In this document: positions 1-6,840 of the stretch, in pieces
How the letters are laid out: each line of letters opens with the position of its first letter
Numbering within the stretch: position 1 is the stretch's first letter
Assembly (NCBI GenBank): GCA_945882475.1
Contig: CAMCWJ010000136.1
Coordinates: 1-7,664, forward strand
From: Bifidobacterium breve
GTDB taxonomy: Bacteria > Actinomycetota > Actinomycetes > Mycobacteriales > Mycobacteriaceae
Direction of reading: 5' to 3'
DNA length: 7,664 nucleotides
The notes under the pieces: model-generated
Database searches by the model: none
What the model saw: only the letters and a program-made list of their open reading frames with translations
What the model was told of the DNA's origin: nothing
Program-made: the position numbers and the translations under genes

Positions 1-1
1 T

Positions 2-439
<438 letters not shown>

Positions 440-441
440 GC

Positions 442-1149
442 ATGGGCATGGCCGATCAACTGCACAGTGGCAGTGCCGATTTGGAGACGATCGTCTTCGA
501 GCGCCGAAGCATCCGCGGCTACCGGAACCAGCCGGTGCCGCGGGCCGTGCTCGAAGAGGTCATCAGGATCGCCCAGCGCGCGCCCTCGTCGATGAACACC
601 CAGCCCTGGCATTTTCACGTGCTCACCGGGGCGCCACTCGAGCGCATCCGCGAGGGCAACACCGAGAAGATGATGGCCGGGTCGGCGATCGACCGCGAGA
701 TCACGCTGAACCACGGGTATGAGGGTGCCCACCGTGACCGGCAGGTGGAGATCGCCGTGCAGTTGTTCGAGGCGATGGGAATCGCCCGTGACGACAAAGC
801 CCGCCGCCAGGACTGGGTGATGCGCGGCTTCCGCCAGTTCGACGCACCGGTCTCGGTGGTCATCACCATCGACCGGGAGCTGGCCAATGACACGATCGCC
901 CATTTCGACTGCGGCGCAGTCACTTACGGCCTGGTTCTGGCGGCATGGTCCAAGGGTCTGGGCACGGTAATCAACGGCCAGGGCATCATGCAGTCCTCGG
1001 TGGTGCGCGAGAACGCTGACATTCCCGCCGATCAGGTGATCATGACCTGTGTGGCCATGGGTTACCCGGACGAGGACTTCGTGGCCAACCACGTCCAGTC
1101 GCGCCGTGCCGACACCGGCGCGGTGGCGTCGTTCGTCGGATTCGATTAG
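442..1149 (+). CDS. FMN-dependent nitroreductase-family oxidoreductase (NfnB-like)
   Basis: Predicted soluble flavoprotein of 235 residues, a usual length for the nitroreductase fold. These enzymes use NAD(P)H and FMN to reduce nitro groups, quinones or similar electrophiles, normally as homodimers. Seen directly: an N-terminal RRSIRGY motif (about residues 21-27), which fits the Arg-Ser-Arg FMN phosphate-binding segment; APSSMNTQPWHFHV (about 47-60), the typical PS-x-x-NxQPW flavin-contact block; and GLGTVINGQG near residues 172-181, the C-terminal FMN-binding stretch. The physiological substrate cannot be read from sequence. The overall look resembles M. smegmatis NfnB, a nitroreductase known to inactivate benzothiazinones, but that is recall, not an alignment. 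The ATG at 442 lies 2 bases after the ahcY stop; ATG 448 is an alternative that would remove two residues. Neither has a convincing Shine-Dalgarno, so translation may depend on coupling to ahcY. Stop TAG is at 1147-1149, and tmk follows after 9 bases. Confidence 0.9.
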   Translation: MGMADQLHSGSADLETIVFERRSIRGYRNQPVPRAVLEEVIRIAQRAPSSMNTQPWHFHVLTGAPLERIREGNTEKMMAGSAIDREITLNHGYEGAHRDRQVEIAVQLFEAMGIARDDKARRQDWVMRGFRQFDAPVSVVITIDRELANDTIAHFDCGAVTYGLVLAAWSKGLGTVINGQGIMQSSVVRENADIPADQVIMTCVAMGYPDEDFVANHVQSRRADTGAVASFVGFD

Positions 1150-1158
1150 CCCCGCGCC

Positions 1159-1788
1159 GTGCTGATCGTCATTGAGGGCCTCGACGGCGCGGGAAAACGC
1201 ACGCTGACCGAGGGTCTGCAGAGCGCGTTGCGCGCCGCCGGCCGTTCGGTCACCACGCTGGCCTTCCCGCGCTACGGCCGGTCGATCACCGCCGATCTCG
1301 CCAGTGAAGCCCTACACGGCGGCCACGGCGACCTGGCGGAGTCGGTGCATGCGATGGCCGTCCTGTTCGCCCTCGACCGGGCCGGGGCCCGGGAGCAGAT
1401 CGCCACACTGTGCCGCGAGCACGACGTTGTCATCCTGGACCGCTACGTCGCCTCCAACGCCGCCTACAGCGCGGCACGACTGCACCAGGACGCCACCGGG
1501 GAGATGGTGTCGTGGGTCGGCGACCTCGAATACGGTCGGTTGGGTCTGCCGGCACCGGATCACCAGATCCTGCTCGCCGTGCCGGTCGAGCTGGCCGCCG
1601 AGCGGGCCCGGGACCGCGCCGCCCACCAGGCCGACCGGGCCCGGGATGCCTACGAGCGCGACGCGGGCCTGCAGCAGCGCACGGCGGCGGTGTACGCAGA
1701 TCTGGCCGCGATGGACTGGCACGGCCCGTGGTCGGTGGCCGGGCCCGAGGTGGACCCGGCCGGGCTGGCCGCCTCGCTGCCAAGGTAG
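1159..1788 (+). CDS. tmk: Thymidylate kinase (dTMP kinase), GTG start
   Basis: Phosphorylates dTMP to dTDP with ATP, the last step specific to dTTP synthesis, in the cytosol. The 209-residue protein has the P-loop EGLDGAGKRT (residues 6-15, with Lys13 and Asp9), FPRYG (36-40) with Phe36 and Tyr39 for the thymine and phosphate site, ALDRA with Arg74, and the LDRYVASNAAYSAA block (93-106) containing the DRY motif, Asn100 and Tyr103. The Arg-rich LID stretch (about 149-174) contains RARDAYERDAGLQQRT. These positions agree in number with the catalytic residues described for the M. tuberculosis enzyme (Asp9, Arg74, Asp94, Arg95, Asn100, Tyr103), which supports the GTG at 1159 as the start. No clear Shine-Dalgarno precedes it. 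The 9-base gap after the nitroreductase suggests one transcript. In M. tuberculosis, tmk directly precedes mtrA, as here. The sequence between its stop and mtrA is only 50 bases. Confidence 0.97.
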   Translation: MLIVIEGLDGAGKRTLTEGLQSALRAAGRSVTTLAFPRYGRSITADLASEALHGGHGDLAESVHAMAVLFALDRAGAREQIATLCREHDVVILDRYVASNAAYSAARLHQDATGEMVSWVGDLEYGRLGLPAPDHQILLAVPVELAAERARDRAAHQADRARDAYERDAGLQQRTAAVYADLAAMDWHGPWSVAGPEVDPAGLAASLPR

Positions 1789-1791
1789 AAG

Positions 1792-1821
1792 GCGACATGC
1801 GGTGTGGGAGCCGGGGATAAT
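1792..1821 (+). promoter_or_regulatory. Candidate sigma-A-type promoter for mtrA-mtrB-lpqB
   Basis: The 50-base tmk-mtrA gap contains GATAAT at 1816-1821, matching five of six bases of the TATAAT -10 consensus. GCGACA at 1792-1797 matches four of six bases of TTGACA, with an 18-base spacer. The expected transcription start would be near 1828, giving a 5' leader of only about 10 bases before the mtrA ATG. Such short or absent leaders are common in mycobacteria and fit the lack of a Shine-Dalgarno here. The call rests on motif resemblance only; mtrA could also be read through from tmk. Confidence 0.45.
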
Positions 1822-1829
1822 CGCGATTC

Positions 1830-1850
1830 GGTGACACCATGGTCACCATG
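1830..1850 (+). repeat. Inverted repeat with nested direct repeat over the mtrA start codon; possible operator
   Basis: GGTGAC (1830-1835) and GTCACC (1842-1847) are perfect inverted arms separated by ACCATG. ACCATG itself occurs twice (1836-1841 and 1845-1850), and both copies carry an in-frame ATG. The element lies just downstream of the predicted -10 box. It could be an operator, for example for MtrA autoregulation, or a small RNA hairpin over the start. The second half (GTCACCATG) loosely resembles the GTCAC-type half-sites reported for mycobacterial MtrA. It may also be chance, since the arms are short. Confidence 0.25.
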
Positions 1851-2525
1851 AGGCAAAGGATTCTGGTCGTCGATGACGACCCCTCGCTGGCCGAGATGCT
1901 CACCATCGTCCTGCGTAATGAAGGTTTCGACACCGCCGTGATCGGCGACGGCACCCAGGCGCTGACGGCGGTGCGCGAGTTGCGCCCCGATCTGGTGCTG
2001 CTCGACCTGATGCTGCCGGGCATGAACGGGATCGACGTGTGCCGGGTGTTGCGGTCGGACTCCGGTGTGCCGATCGTCATGCTGACGGCAAAGACCGACA
2101 CCGTCGACGTCGTGCTGGGCCTGGAGTCCGGCGCCGACGACTACGTGATGAAACCGTTCAAACCCAAGGAACTGGTGGCCCGGGTGCGGGCGCGGTTGCG
2201 CCGCAACGACGACGAGCCCGCCGAGATGCTGTCCATCGCCGATATCGAGATCGACGTTCCGGCTCACAAGGTCACCCGCGAGGGCGAGCAGATCTCGTTG
2301 ACGCCGTTGGAGTTCGACCTGCTGGTGGCGTTGGCGCGTAAACCGCGGCAGGTGTTTACTCGGGAGGTGCTGCTCGAACAGGTCTGGGGCTACCGGCACC
2401 CGGCCGACACGCGACTGGTCAACGTCCATGTCCAGCGACTTCGCGCCAAGGTTGAGAAGGATCCGGAGAACCCGCAGGTGGTGTTGACCGTTCGAGGAGT
2501 GGGTTACAAGGCCGGACCGCCGTGA
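1839..2525 (+). CDS. mtrA: Two-component response regulator MtrA (OmpR/PhoB family)
   Basis: DNA-binding response regulator paired with the kinase MtrB. In mycobacteria it is linked to control of cell division, cell-wall hydrolases and the replication region, and it is essential in M. tuberculosis. The receiver domain (about residues 5-118) shows the acidic VDDD cluster (11-14), the phosphoacceptor Asp56 in LLDLMLPG, Thr83 in MLTAKT, Tyr102 in the DDYVMKPFKPKEL stretch and Lys105. The C-terminal winged helix (about 130-226) has SLTPLEFDLLVALARKP, the RLVNVHVQRLRAKVE recognition helix region and the final VRGVGYKAGPP. Starting at ATG 1839 gives 228 residues, the M. tuberculosis length, beginning MVTMRQRILVV. 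ATG 1848 is an alternative that would give 225. No Shine-Dalgarno is visible, consistent with a short-leader transcript. The TGA stop overlaps the mtrB GTG by four bases. Confidence 0.98.
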   Translation: MVTMRQRILVVDDDPSLAEMLTIVLRNEGFDTAVIGDGTQALTAVRELRPDLVLLDLMLPGMNGIDVCRVLRSDSGVPIVMLTAKTDTVDVVLGLESGADDYVMKPFKPKELVARVRARLRRNDDEPAEMLSIADIEIDVPAHKVTREGEQISLTPLEFDLLVALARKPRQVFTREVLLEQVWGYRHPADTRLVNVHVQRLRAKVEKDPENPQVVLTVRGVGYKAGPP

Positions 2526-4195
2526 TCTTCGGCTCGAGGCGGCGCATTCGCGGCCCGTGGGGGCGATCCGGCCCACTGCTACGGGGCACGGGTGCGCTGA
2601 GTCGGGCCATTGCGCTCATCTGGCGCCGCTCCCTGCAACTTCGGGTGGTGGTGCTCACCCTGGGGTTGTCCGCGGTTGTGATCCTGGTGCTCGGGTTCGT
2701 GCTCACCAGCCAGATCACCAACCGGGTCCTCGAGGTCAAGGTTCGGGCCGCGACCGAGGAGGTCGACCGGGCTCGCGCCACCGTCAGCGGCATCGTCAGC
2801 GGCGAGGAGAGCCGGTCGCTGGACAGCAGCCTGCAATTGGCCCGCAACACCCTGATCTCCAAGACCGGGCAGACCAGCCCCGCCGGGCTGGCGGGCACCT
2901 TCGACGCCGTGCTGATGGTTCCCGGCGACGGCCCCCGCGATGCCACCTCGGCCGGGCCGGTGGACCAGATCCCGCGCTCCCTGCGCGACTTCGTCAAAGC
3001 CGGCCAGGTGAGCTACCAGTACGCGACGGTGCGGACCGAGGGGTTCAGTGGTCCGGCGCTGCTGGTCGGCACGCCGGCGCCGTCGAGTGCGGCGACCCTT
3101 GAGCTGTATCTGATCTTCCCGCTCTCCGGCGAGGAGAGCACCATCACGCTGGTGCGCGGCACCATGGCCACCGGCGGCCTGGTGCTGCTGCTCCTGCTGG
3201 CCGGGATCGCGCTGCTGGTGTCGCGTCAGGTGGTGCTTCCGGTGCGGTCGGCGTCGCGGATCGCCGAGCGATTCGCCGAAGGCCACCTCTCGGAGCGGAT
3301 GCCGGTGCGTGGCGAGGACGACATGGCCCGGCTGGCGGTGTCGTTCAACGACATGGCCGAGAGCCTGCAGCGCCAGATCACCAACCTCGAGGAGTTCGGT
3401 AACCTGCAGCGCCGCTTCACCTCTGACGTCAGCCACGAACTGCGGACACCGCTGACCACGGTCCGGATGGCGGCCGACCTGATCTACGAGAACGGCGACG
3501 ACCTCGACCCCACGCTGCGACGGTCCACCGAGTTGCTGGTCGGCGAATTGGACCGGTTCGAGACGCTGCTCAACGACCTGCTCGAGATCTCGCGGCACGA
3601 CGCCGGTGTGGCCGAGTTGTCGGTCGAGGCGGTCGATCTGCGCTCCACTGTCGGCGGCGCGTTGAACAAGGTCGGCCACCTCGCTTCCGACGCCGGCGTC
3701 GAACTTCAGGTGGAGATGCCCGAGGACGAGGTGATCGCCGAGGTCGATCCGCGCCGGGTCGAGCGGATCCTGCGCAACCTGATCGCCAACGCCATCGACC
3801 ACGCCGAGAACAAGCCGGTGCGGATCAGGATGGCCGCCGACGAGGACACCGTGGCCGTCACGGTCCGCGACTTCGGCGTCGGGTTGCGGCCGGGTGAGGA
3901 GAAGTTGGTGTTCAGCCGGTTCTGGCGGTCCGACCCGTCGCGGGTGCGCCGGTCCGGCGGGACCGGCCTGGGCCTGGCCATCAGCATCGAGGACGCCCGA
4001 CTGCACCAGGGCCGACTGGAGGCCTGGGGCGAACCCGGCAAGGGGGCGTGCTTCCGGCTGACGCTGCCGCTGATCCGCGGGCATAAGGTCACCACCAGCC
4101 CGCTGCCGATGAAACCCGTTGCCGCAGAGCGCCGTGACGAAGCCGAGGACCAGATCCGCCAGCTCCGGCGTGAGACGGCCGGGGAGCGCGTGTGA
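2522..4195 (+). CDS. mtrB: Sensor histidine kinase MtrB, GTG start
   Basis: Membrane histidine kinase that phosphorylates MtrA; in mycobacteria it localises to septum and poles. The 557-residue protein has a basic cytoplasmic N-terminus (about 1-40), a first membrane helix (about 41-62), an extracytoplasmic domain (about 63-212), and a second membrane helix (about 213-234, Leu-rich). A HAMP linker follows (about 235-290). The HisKA H-box SDVSHELRTPLTTVRM contains phosphoacceptor His305, the same number as in M. tuberculosis MtrB, which supports the GTG start. The HATPase domain shows the N-box RNLIANAIDHA (418-428), G1 box DFGVG (450-454), F-box FSRFWR (464-469) and G2 box GGTGLGLAIS (479-488). 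A charged tail of about 35 residues follows the kinase domain. M. tuberculosis MtrB is recalled as about 567 residues, so this copy is slightly shorter. The gene overlaps mtrA and lpqB by GTGA at both ends, indicating translational coupling. Confidence 0.98.
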   Translation: MIFGSRRRIRGPWGRSGPLLRGTGALSRAIALIWRRSLQLRVVVLTLGLSAVVILVLGFVLTSQITNRVLEVKVRAATEEVDRARATVSGIVSGEESRSLDSSLQLARNTLISKTGQTSPAGLAGTFDAVLMVPGDGPRDATSAGPVDQIPRSLRDFVKAGQVSYQYATVRTEGFSGPALLVGTPAPSSAATLELYLIFPLSGEESTITLVRGTMATGGLVLLLLLAGIALLVSRQVVLPVRSASRIAERFAEGHLSERMPVRGEDDMARLAVSFNDMAESLQRQITNLEEFGNLQRRFTSDVSHELRTPLTTVRMAADLIYENGDDLDPTLRRSTELLVGELDRFETLLNDLLEISRHDAGVAELSVEAVDLRSTVGGALNKVGHLASDAGVELQVEMPEDEVIAEVDPRRVERILRNLIANAIDHAENKPVRIRMAADEDTVAVTVRDFGVGLRPGEEKLVFSRFWRSDPSRVRRSGGTGLGLAISIEDARLHQGRLEAWGEPGKGACFRLTLPLIRGHKVTTSPLPMKPVAAERRDEAEDQIRQLRRETAGERV

Positions 4196-5958
4196 CGTTG
4201 CGCATCGTGGCCGTTGTTCTGGCCGGCCTGATCGCCGTGCTGCCGGGCTGCGCCGGCGTGCCGGATTCCTCGGCGCCCCAGGCAATCGGGACCGTGACGC
4301 TCCCCGAACCCAAGCAACTGCCCGAGCCCAATCCGGGCATGACACCCGAGCAGTTGCTGCGCGAGTTCCTCAAGGCCACCGCCGACCCGGCCAACCGCCA
4401 TCTCGCCGCGCGGCAGTTTCTCACCGACAGCGCCTCCAAGGACTGGGACGACCAGGGCGCCGCGCTACTCATCGACAAGGTGGTTTTCACCGAAACCCGT
4501 TCCGCGGAAAAGACTTCGGTGACGATGAAGGCGGACATCCTGGGTTCGCTGTCCGACATCGGCGTCTTCGAGACCGGTGAAGGCCCTCTTCCCGATCCGG
4601 GGCCGATCGAACTGGTGCAGACCCCGCAGGGCTGGCGGATCAACCGGCTGCCCAACGGGGTGTTCCTGGACTGGCAGCAGTTTCAGGCGGCCTACAAGCG
4701 CAACACCCTGTACTTCGTCGATCCGACCGGCAAGACCGTGGTACCCGATCCGCGATACGTCGCGGTAGCCGAGCCGGACCAGTTGGCCACCGAACTGGTC
4801 AACAAGTTGATGGCCGGACCGCGACCGGAGATCGCCCGGGCCGTGCGCAACCTGCTCGGTTCGCCGCTGAAACTGCTCGGCCCGGTCACCCGCGCCGACG
4901 GCGGCAAGACCGGTGTCGGCCGCGGTTACGGCGGTGCGCGCATGGACCTGGAGAACCTGACCACCACCGATCCCAACAGCCGGTTATTGCTTGCCGCACA
5001 ACTGATCTGGACGTTGGCCCGGGCCGACGTCAAAGGCCCGTATCTGATCAACGCCGACGGTGCGGCACTGGACGACCGCTTCGCCGAAGGGTGGAAGACC
5101 ACCGACGTCGCCGCCACCGACCCGGGCGGTCTGGACAGCGGAGCCACCGGGGTGCACGCGCTGATCGCCGGCGGACTGGTCGCCCTCGACGGCCCGGAAG
5201 CCGCCAAGGTGCCGGGCTCGTTCGGATCGATGACCGGACAGCGGGCGGCGGCGTTCTCCCGCACCGGCAGCGACGTCGCCTCGGTGGTGACCGAACGGCC
5301 GGGTGAACCCGACACCTCCGATTCGCTGTGGATCGGACCCGGCGGCGGGGAGGCGGCGCGGGCCACCGACGGCCGGACCCTGTCGCGTCCGTCGTGGGCG
5401 CTCGACAACGCGGTATGGGTGGTGGTCGACGGCAGCAGCGTGGTCCGGGTGATCCGCGAGGAGGCCTCCGATCGGCCCGCGCGCATCCCGGTGGATTCGG
5501 CGGCGGTCAGTTCCCGGTTTCCCGGCTCGATCGCCGAACTCGAACTGTCCCGCGACAGCACCCGGGCGGCGATGCTGATCGACGGCCAGGTGGTGCTCGC
5601 CGGCGTCGAGCAGACCCCGGGTGGGGATTTCGCGCTGACCTACCCCCGCCGGATTGGCTTCGGTCTGGGCAGCTCGGTGGTGTCGCTGGCCTGGCGCACC
5701 GGCGACGACCTCGTGGTGGTGCGCGATGACCCCGCGCACCCGGTGTCGTATGTGAACCTCGACGGCGTCAACTCCGACGGCCCGAGTACCAACCTGGTGA
5801 TGCCGGTGGTCGCGGTGGCGGCCAACCCATCGGCGGTCTATGTCTCCGACGCCCGCGGGGTGCTGCAATTGCTGAACACCGGTTCGGACAAGGGCCAGGC
5901 GTGGTCAGAGGTCCGGCCGTTCATGGTGCCGGGCACCGTTCCGGTACTGCCGGGCTAG
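4192..5958 (+). CDS. lpqB: Lipoprotein LpqB (GerMN and beta-propeller domains), GTG start
   Basis: Outer-leaflet lipoprotein that, in M. smegmatis, interacts with the extracellular domain of MtrB and modulates MtrA signalling. The 588-residue product begins with a signal peptide MTLRIVAVVLAGLIAVLPGC, whose lipobox LPGC ends at Cys20, the predicted acylated residue. After a Pro/Glu-rich spacer (about 25-55), an N-terminal domain (about 55-170) precedes a GerMN-like region (about 175-300) that includes LATELVNKLMAGPRPEIA. GerMN-like modules occur in cell-envelope and spore-germination proteins. The C-terminal part (about 320-588) has repeated short beta-strand/Trp segments such as SLWIGPGGGE, PSWALDNAVWVVVDG and SLAWRTGDDLVVV, as expected for the LpqB beta-propeller. 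The length is close to M. tuberculosis LpqB (about 583). The GTG at 4192 overlaps the mtrB stop by four bases, and the signal peptide starts right there, so this start is well supported. Confidence 0.97.
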   Translation: MTLRIVAVVLAGLIAVLPGCAGVPDSSAPQAIGTVTLPEPKQLPEPNPGMTPEQLLREFLKATADPANRHLAARQFLTDSASKDWDDQGAALLIDKVVFTETRSAEKTSVTMKADILGSLSDIGVFETGEGPLPDPGPIELVQTPQGWRINRLPNGVFLDWQQFQAAYKRNTLYFVDPTGKTVVPDPRYVAVAEPDQLATELVNKLMAGPRPEIARAVRNLLGSPLKLLGPVTRADGGKTGVGRGYGGARMDLENLTTTDPNSRLLLAAQLIWTLARADVKGPYLINADGAALDDRFAEGWKTTDVAATDPGGLDSGATGVHALIAGGLVALDGPEAAKVPGSFGSMTGQRAAAFSRTGSDVASVVTERPGEPDTSDSLWIGPGGGEAARATDGRTLSRPSWALDNAVWVVVDGSSVVRVIREEASDRPARIPVDSAAVSSRFPGSIAELELSRDSTRAAMLIDGQVVLAGVEQTPGGDFALTYPRRIGFGLGSSVVSLAWRTGDDLVVVRDDPAHPVSYVNLDGVNSDGPSTNLVMPVVAVAANPSAVYVSDARGVLQLLNTGSDKGQAWSEVRPFMVPGTVPVLPG

Positions 5959-5993
5959 CAGGTGTGTCACACCCCGGGGTGACACTGGCGGAC

Positions 5994-6620
5994 ATGCTCG
6001 ACCTGGTTCTGCCGCTGGAATGCGGCGGGTGCGGTGCGCCGTCGACTCGCTGGTGCGAGGCGTGCGCGGCGACTCTTCTGGTGGGCGCCGACCAGCCGCA
6101 CGTCGTGAGCCCGCGCATCGATCCCGGCGTGCCGGTGTTCGCCCTGGGCCGCTACGCCGGCCCGCGCCGCCGTGCCATCGTGATGCTCAAGGAGCGCGGC
6201 CGCCGCGACCTGGTGGCTCCCTTGTCGCGGGCCCTGGCGCTGGGCATCCAGCAGTTGATCGGCTGGGGGGTGGTGGGCCTGCCACCGACCGTGGTGCCGG
6301 CCCCGACCCGGCGCTCGGCCGCCCGCCGCCGCGGCGGCGACCCGATCGCCCGCATTGCCGCCGCGGCCGCCGCCTGCGGGCCACTGACCGTGGCACCGGT
6401 GCTGCGCACCACCGGCGGAGTCCGCGATTCGGTAGGCCTGAGCAGCGCCGGGCGGGAACGCAACATCACCGGCCGGGTGCGGGCCGGGGCCGTGCCGATC
6501 GGCGAGGTGCTGCTGGTCGACGACGTGGTGACCACCGGGGCCACCGCGCGCGAGGCGGTGCGGACCCTGGTTGCCGGCGGGGCGCAGGTGAGCGCTGTGC
6601 TGACGTTGGCGCAGGCCTGA
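5994..6620 (+). CDS. ComF/GntX-family phosphoribosyltransferase-like protein (Rv3242c type)
   Basis: Predicted cytosolic protein of 208 residues related to ComFC. An N-terminal zinc-ribbon-like Cys cluster (Cys10, Cys13, Cys21, Cys24 in the ECGGCGAPSTRWCEAC stretch) is followed by a type I phosphoribosyltransferase fold. The PRPP-loop signature VLLVDDVVTTGAT lies at about residues 172-184. RAIVMLKERGRRDL (about 60-73), VVPAPTRRSAARRRGGDP (100-117) and the DSVGLSSAGRERNI region are typical of ComF relatives. ComFC in naturally competent bacteria aids transformation. Mycobacteria are not known for classical competence, so the role here is unknown. The start is uncertain: ATG 5994 gives the MLDLVLPLECGGCG beginning I associate with mycobacterial homologues, while GTG 5979 or GTG 5964 would add 5 or 10 residues. 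None has a strong Shine-Dalgarno. It lies 35 bases after lpqB and may end the mtrA operon. Confidence 0.93.
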   Translation: MLDLVLPLECGGCGAPSTRWCEACAATLLVGADQPHVVSPRIDPGVPVFALGRYAGPRRRAIVMLKERGRRDLVAPLSRALALGIQQLIGWGVVGLPPTVVPAPTRRSAARRRGGDPIARIAAAAAACGPLTVAPVLRTTGGVRDSVGLSSAGRERNITGRVRAGAVPIGEVLLVDDVVTTGATAREAVRTLVAGGAQVSAVLTLAQA

Positions 6621-6840
6621 TCACAGACCGGAATCGGTGTCGCCGAAAGGTGGCGGCACCGCGGCGGTCGGACTACCGTCGATTCAACACACCACAACCG
6701 CAGCCCGGGAGGTGATTTTCAGACCCCTGGCGCCGGCGGTTGGGGTAACCGCAGCCGGGTCCGGCGCAGCCAATGACAGGCGGAGCGCGCCGCCGTGCGT
6801 GCCACCCCGCAGAGCAACGACCCGAAATGAGTTGTCCAGC
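6621..6840 (+). ncRNA. Structured 220-base region upstream of hpf; candidate raiA-motif-like RNA or long hpf leader
   Basis: No gene fits this gap: the hpf frame stays open through it, but the translation is low-complexity and unlike the family. Besides the hairpin at 6626-6669, GCGGTT (6736-6741) pairs with AACCGC (6747-6752) around GGGGT. GCGCCG (6730-6735) can pair with CGGCGC (6762-6767) outside that stem. GGCGG (6779-6783) pairs with CCGCC (6790-6794) around AGCGCG. A possible -10 hexamer TACCGT is at 6674-6679, with no good -35. From the literature, an orphan RNA class called the raiA motif occurs in Firmicutes and Actinobacteria, about 200 bases long, next to raiA/hpf genes and often near comFC. 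The position and length here fit. I did not match its consensus, so the identity is inference; high GC alone produces some of these stems. Confidence 0.35.
6626..6669 (+). terminator. Strong stem-loop just after the comF-like gene; terminator without U-tract, or 5' part of a structured RNA
   Basis: CGGTGTCGCC (6635-6644) pairs with GGCGGCACCG (6652-6661) over ten base pairs, one of them a U-G wobble, around the loop GAAAGGT. Beyond a small internal loop, GACCG (6626-6630) pairs with CGGTC (6665-6669), lengthening the structure. It begins 5 bases after the comF-like stop codon. No T-run follows, so it is not a canonical intrinsic terminator; hairpin terminators lacking a U-tract have been proposed in mycobacteria. 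It could equally be the first helix of an hpf leader RNA. Confidence 0.4.

Noticed and set aside
1650..2576. 308-codon minus-strand open frame opposite mtrA
   Set aside because: It shadows a gene whose every conserved block is on the plus strand; no family resemblance or start signal was found.
2579..4345. 588-codon open frame on the minus strand opposite mtrB and the start of lpqB
   Set aside because: Its composition is that of a high-GC shadow frame (His/Gln/Arg/Gly-rich, no recognisable domain), while the plus strand carries complete MtrB motifs throughout.
5901..5993. Upstream extension of the comF-like frame into lpqB
   Set aside because: The added residues are out-of-frame lpqB; homologues as recalled begin MLDLVLPLECGGCG at 5994.
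6324..6339. Perfect 16-base palindrome inside the comF-like gene
   Set aside because: It is explained by codons CGC CGC CGC GGC GGC G for the conserved RRRGGD segment with high-GC codon choice; no other sign of a site.
6637..6840. In-frame N-terminal extension of HPF from GTG 6637
   Set aside because: The 68 extra residues are low-complexity and unlike any HPF N-terminus, and the DNA forms stem-loops instead.
6621..6840. Cobalamin or ydaO (c-di-AMP) riboswitch before hpf
   Set aside because: GCCGAA and GGGGTAACC are superficially suggestive, but the conserved core segments of those classes (for example an AGCTAACC block for ydaO, or the B12 box) are not present.
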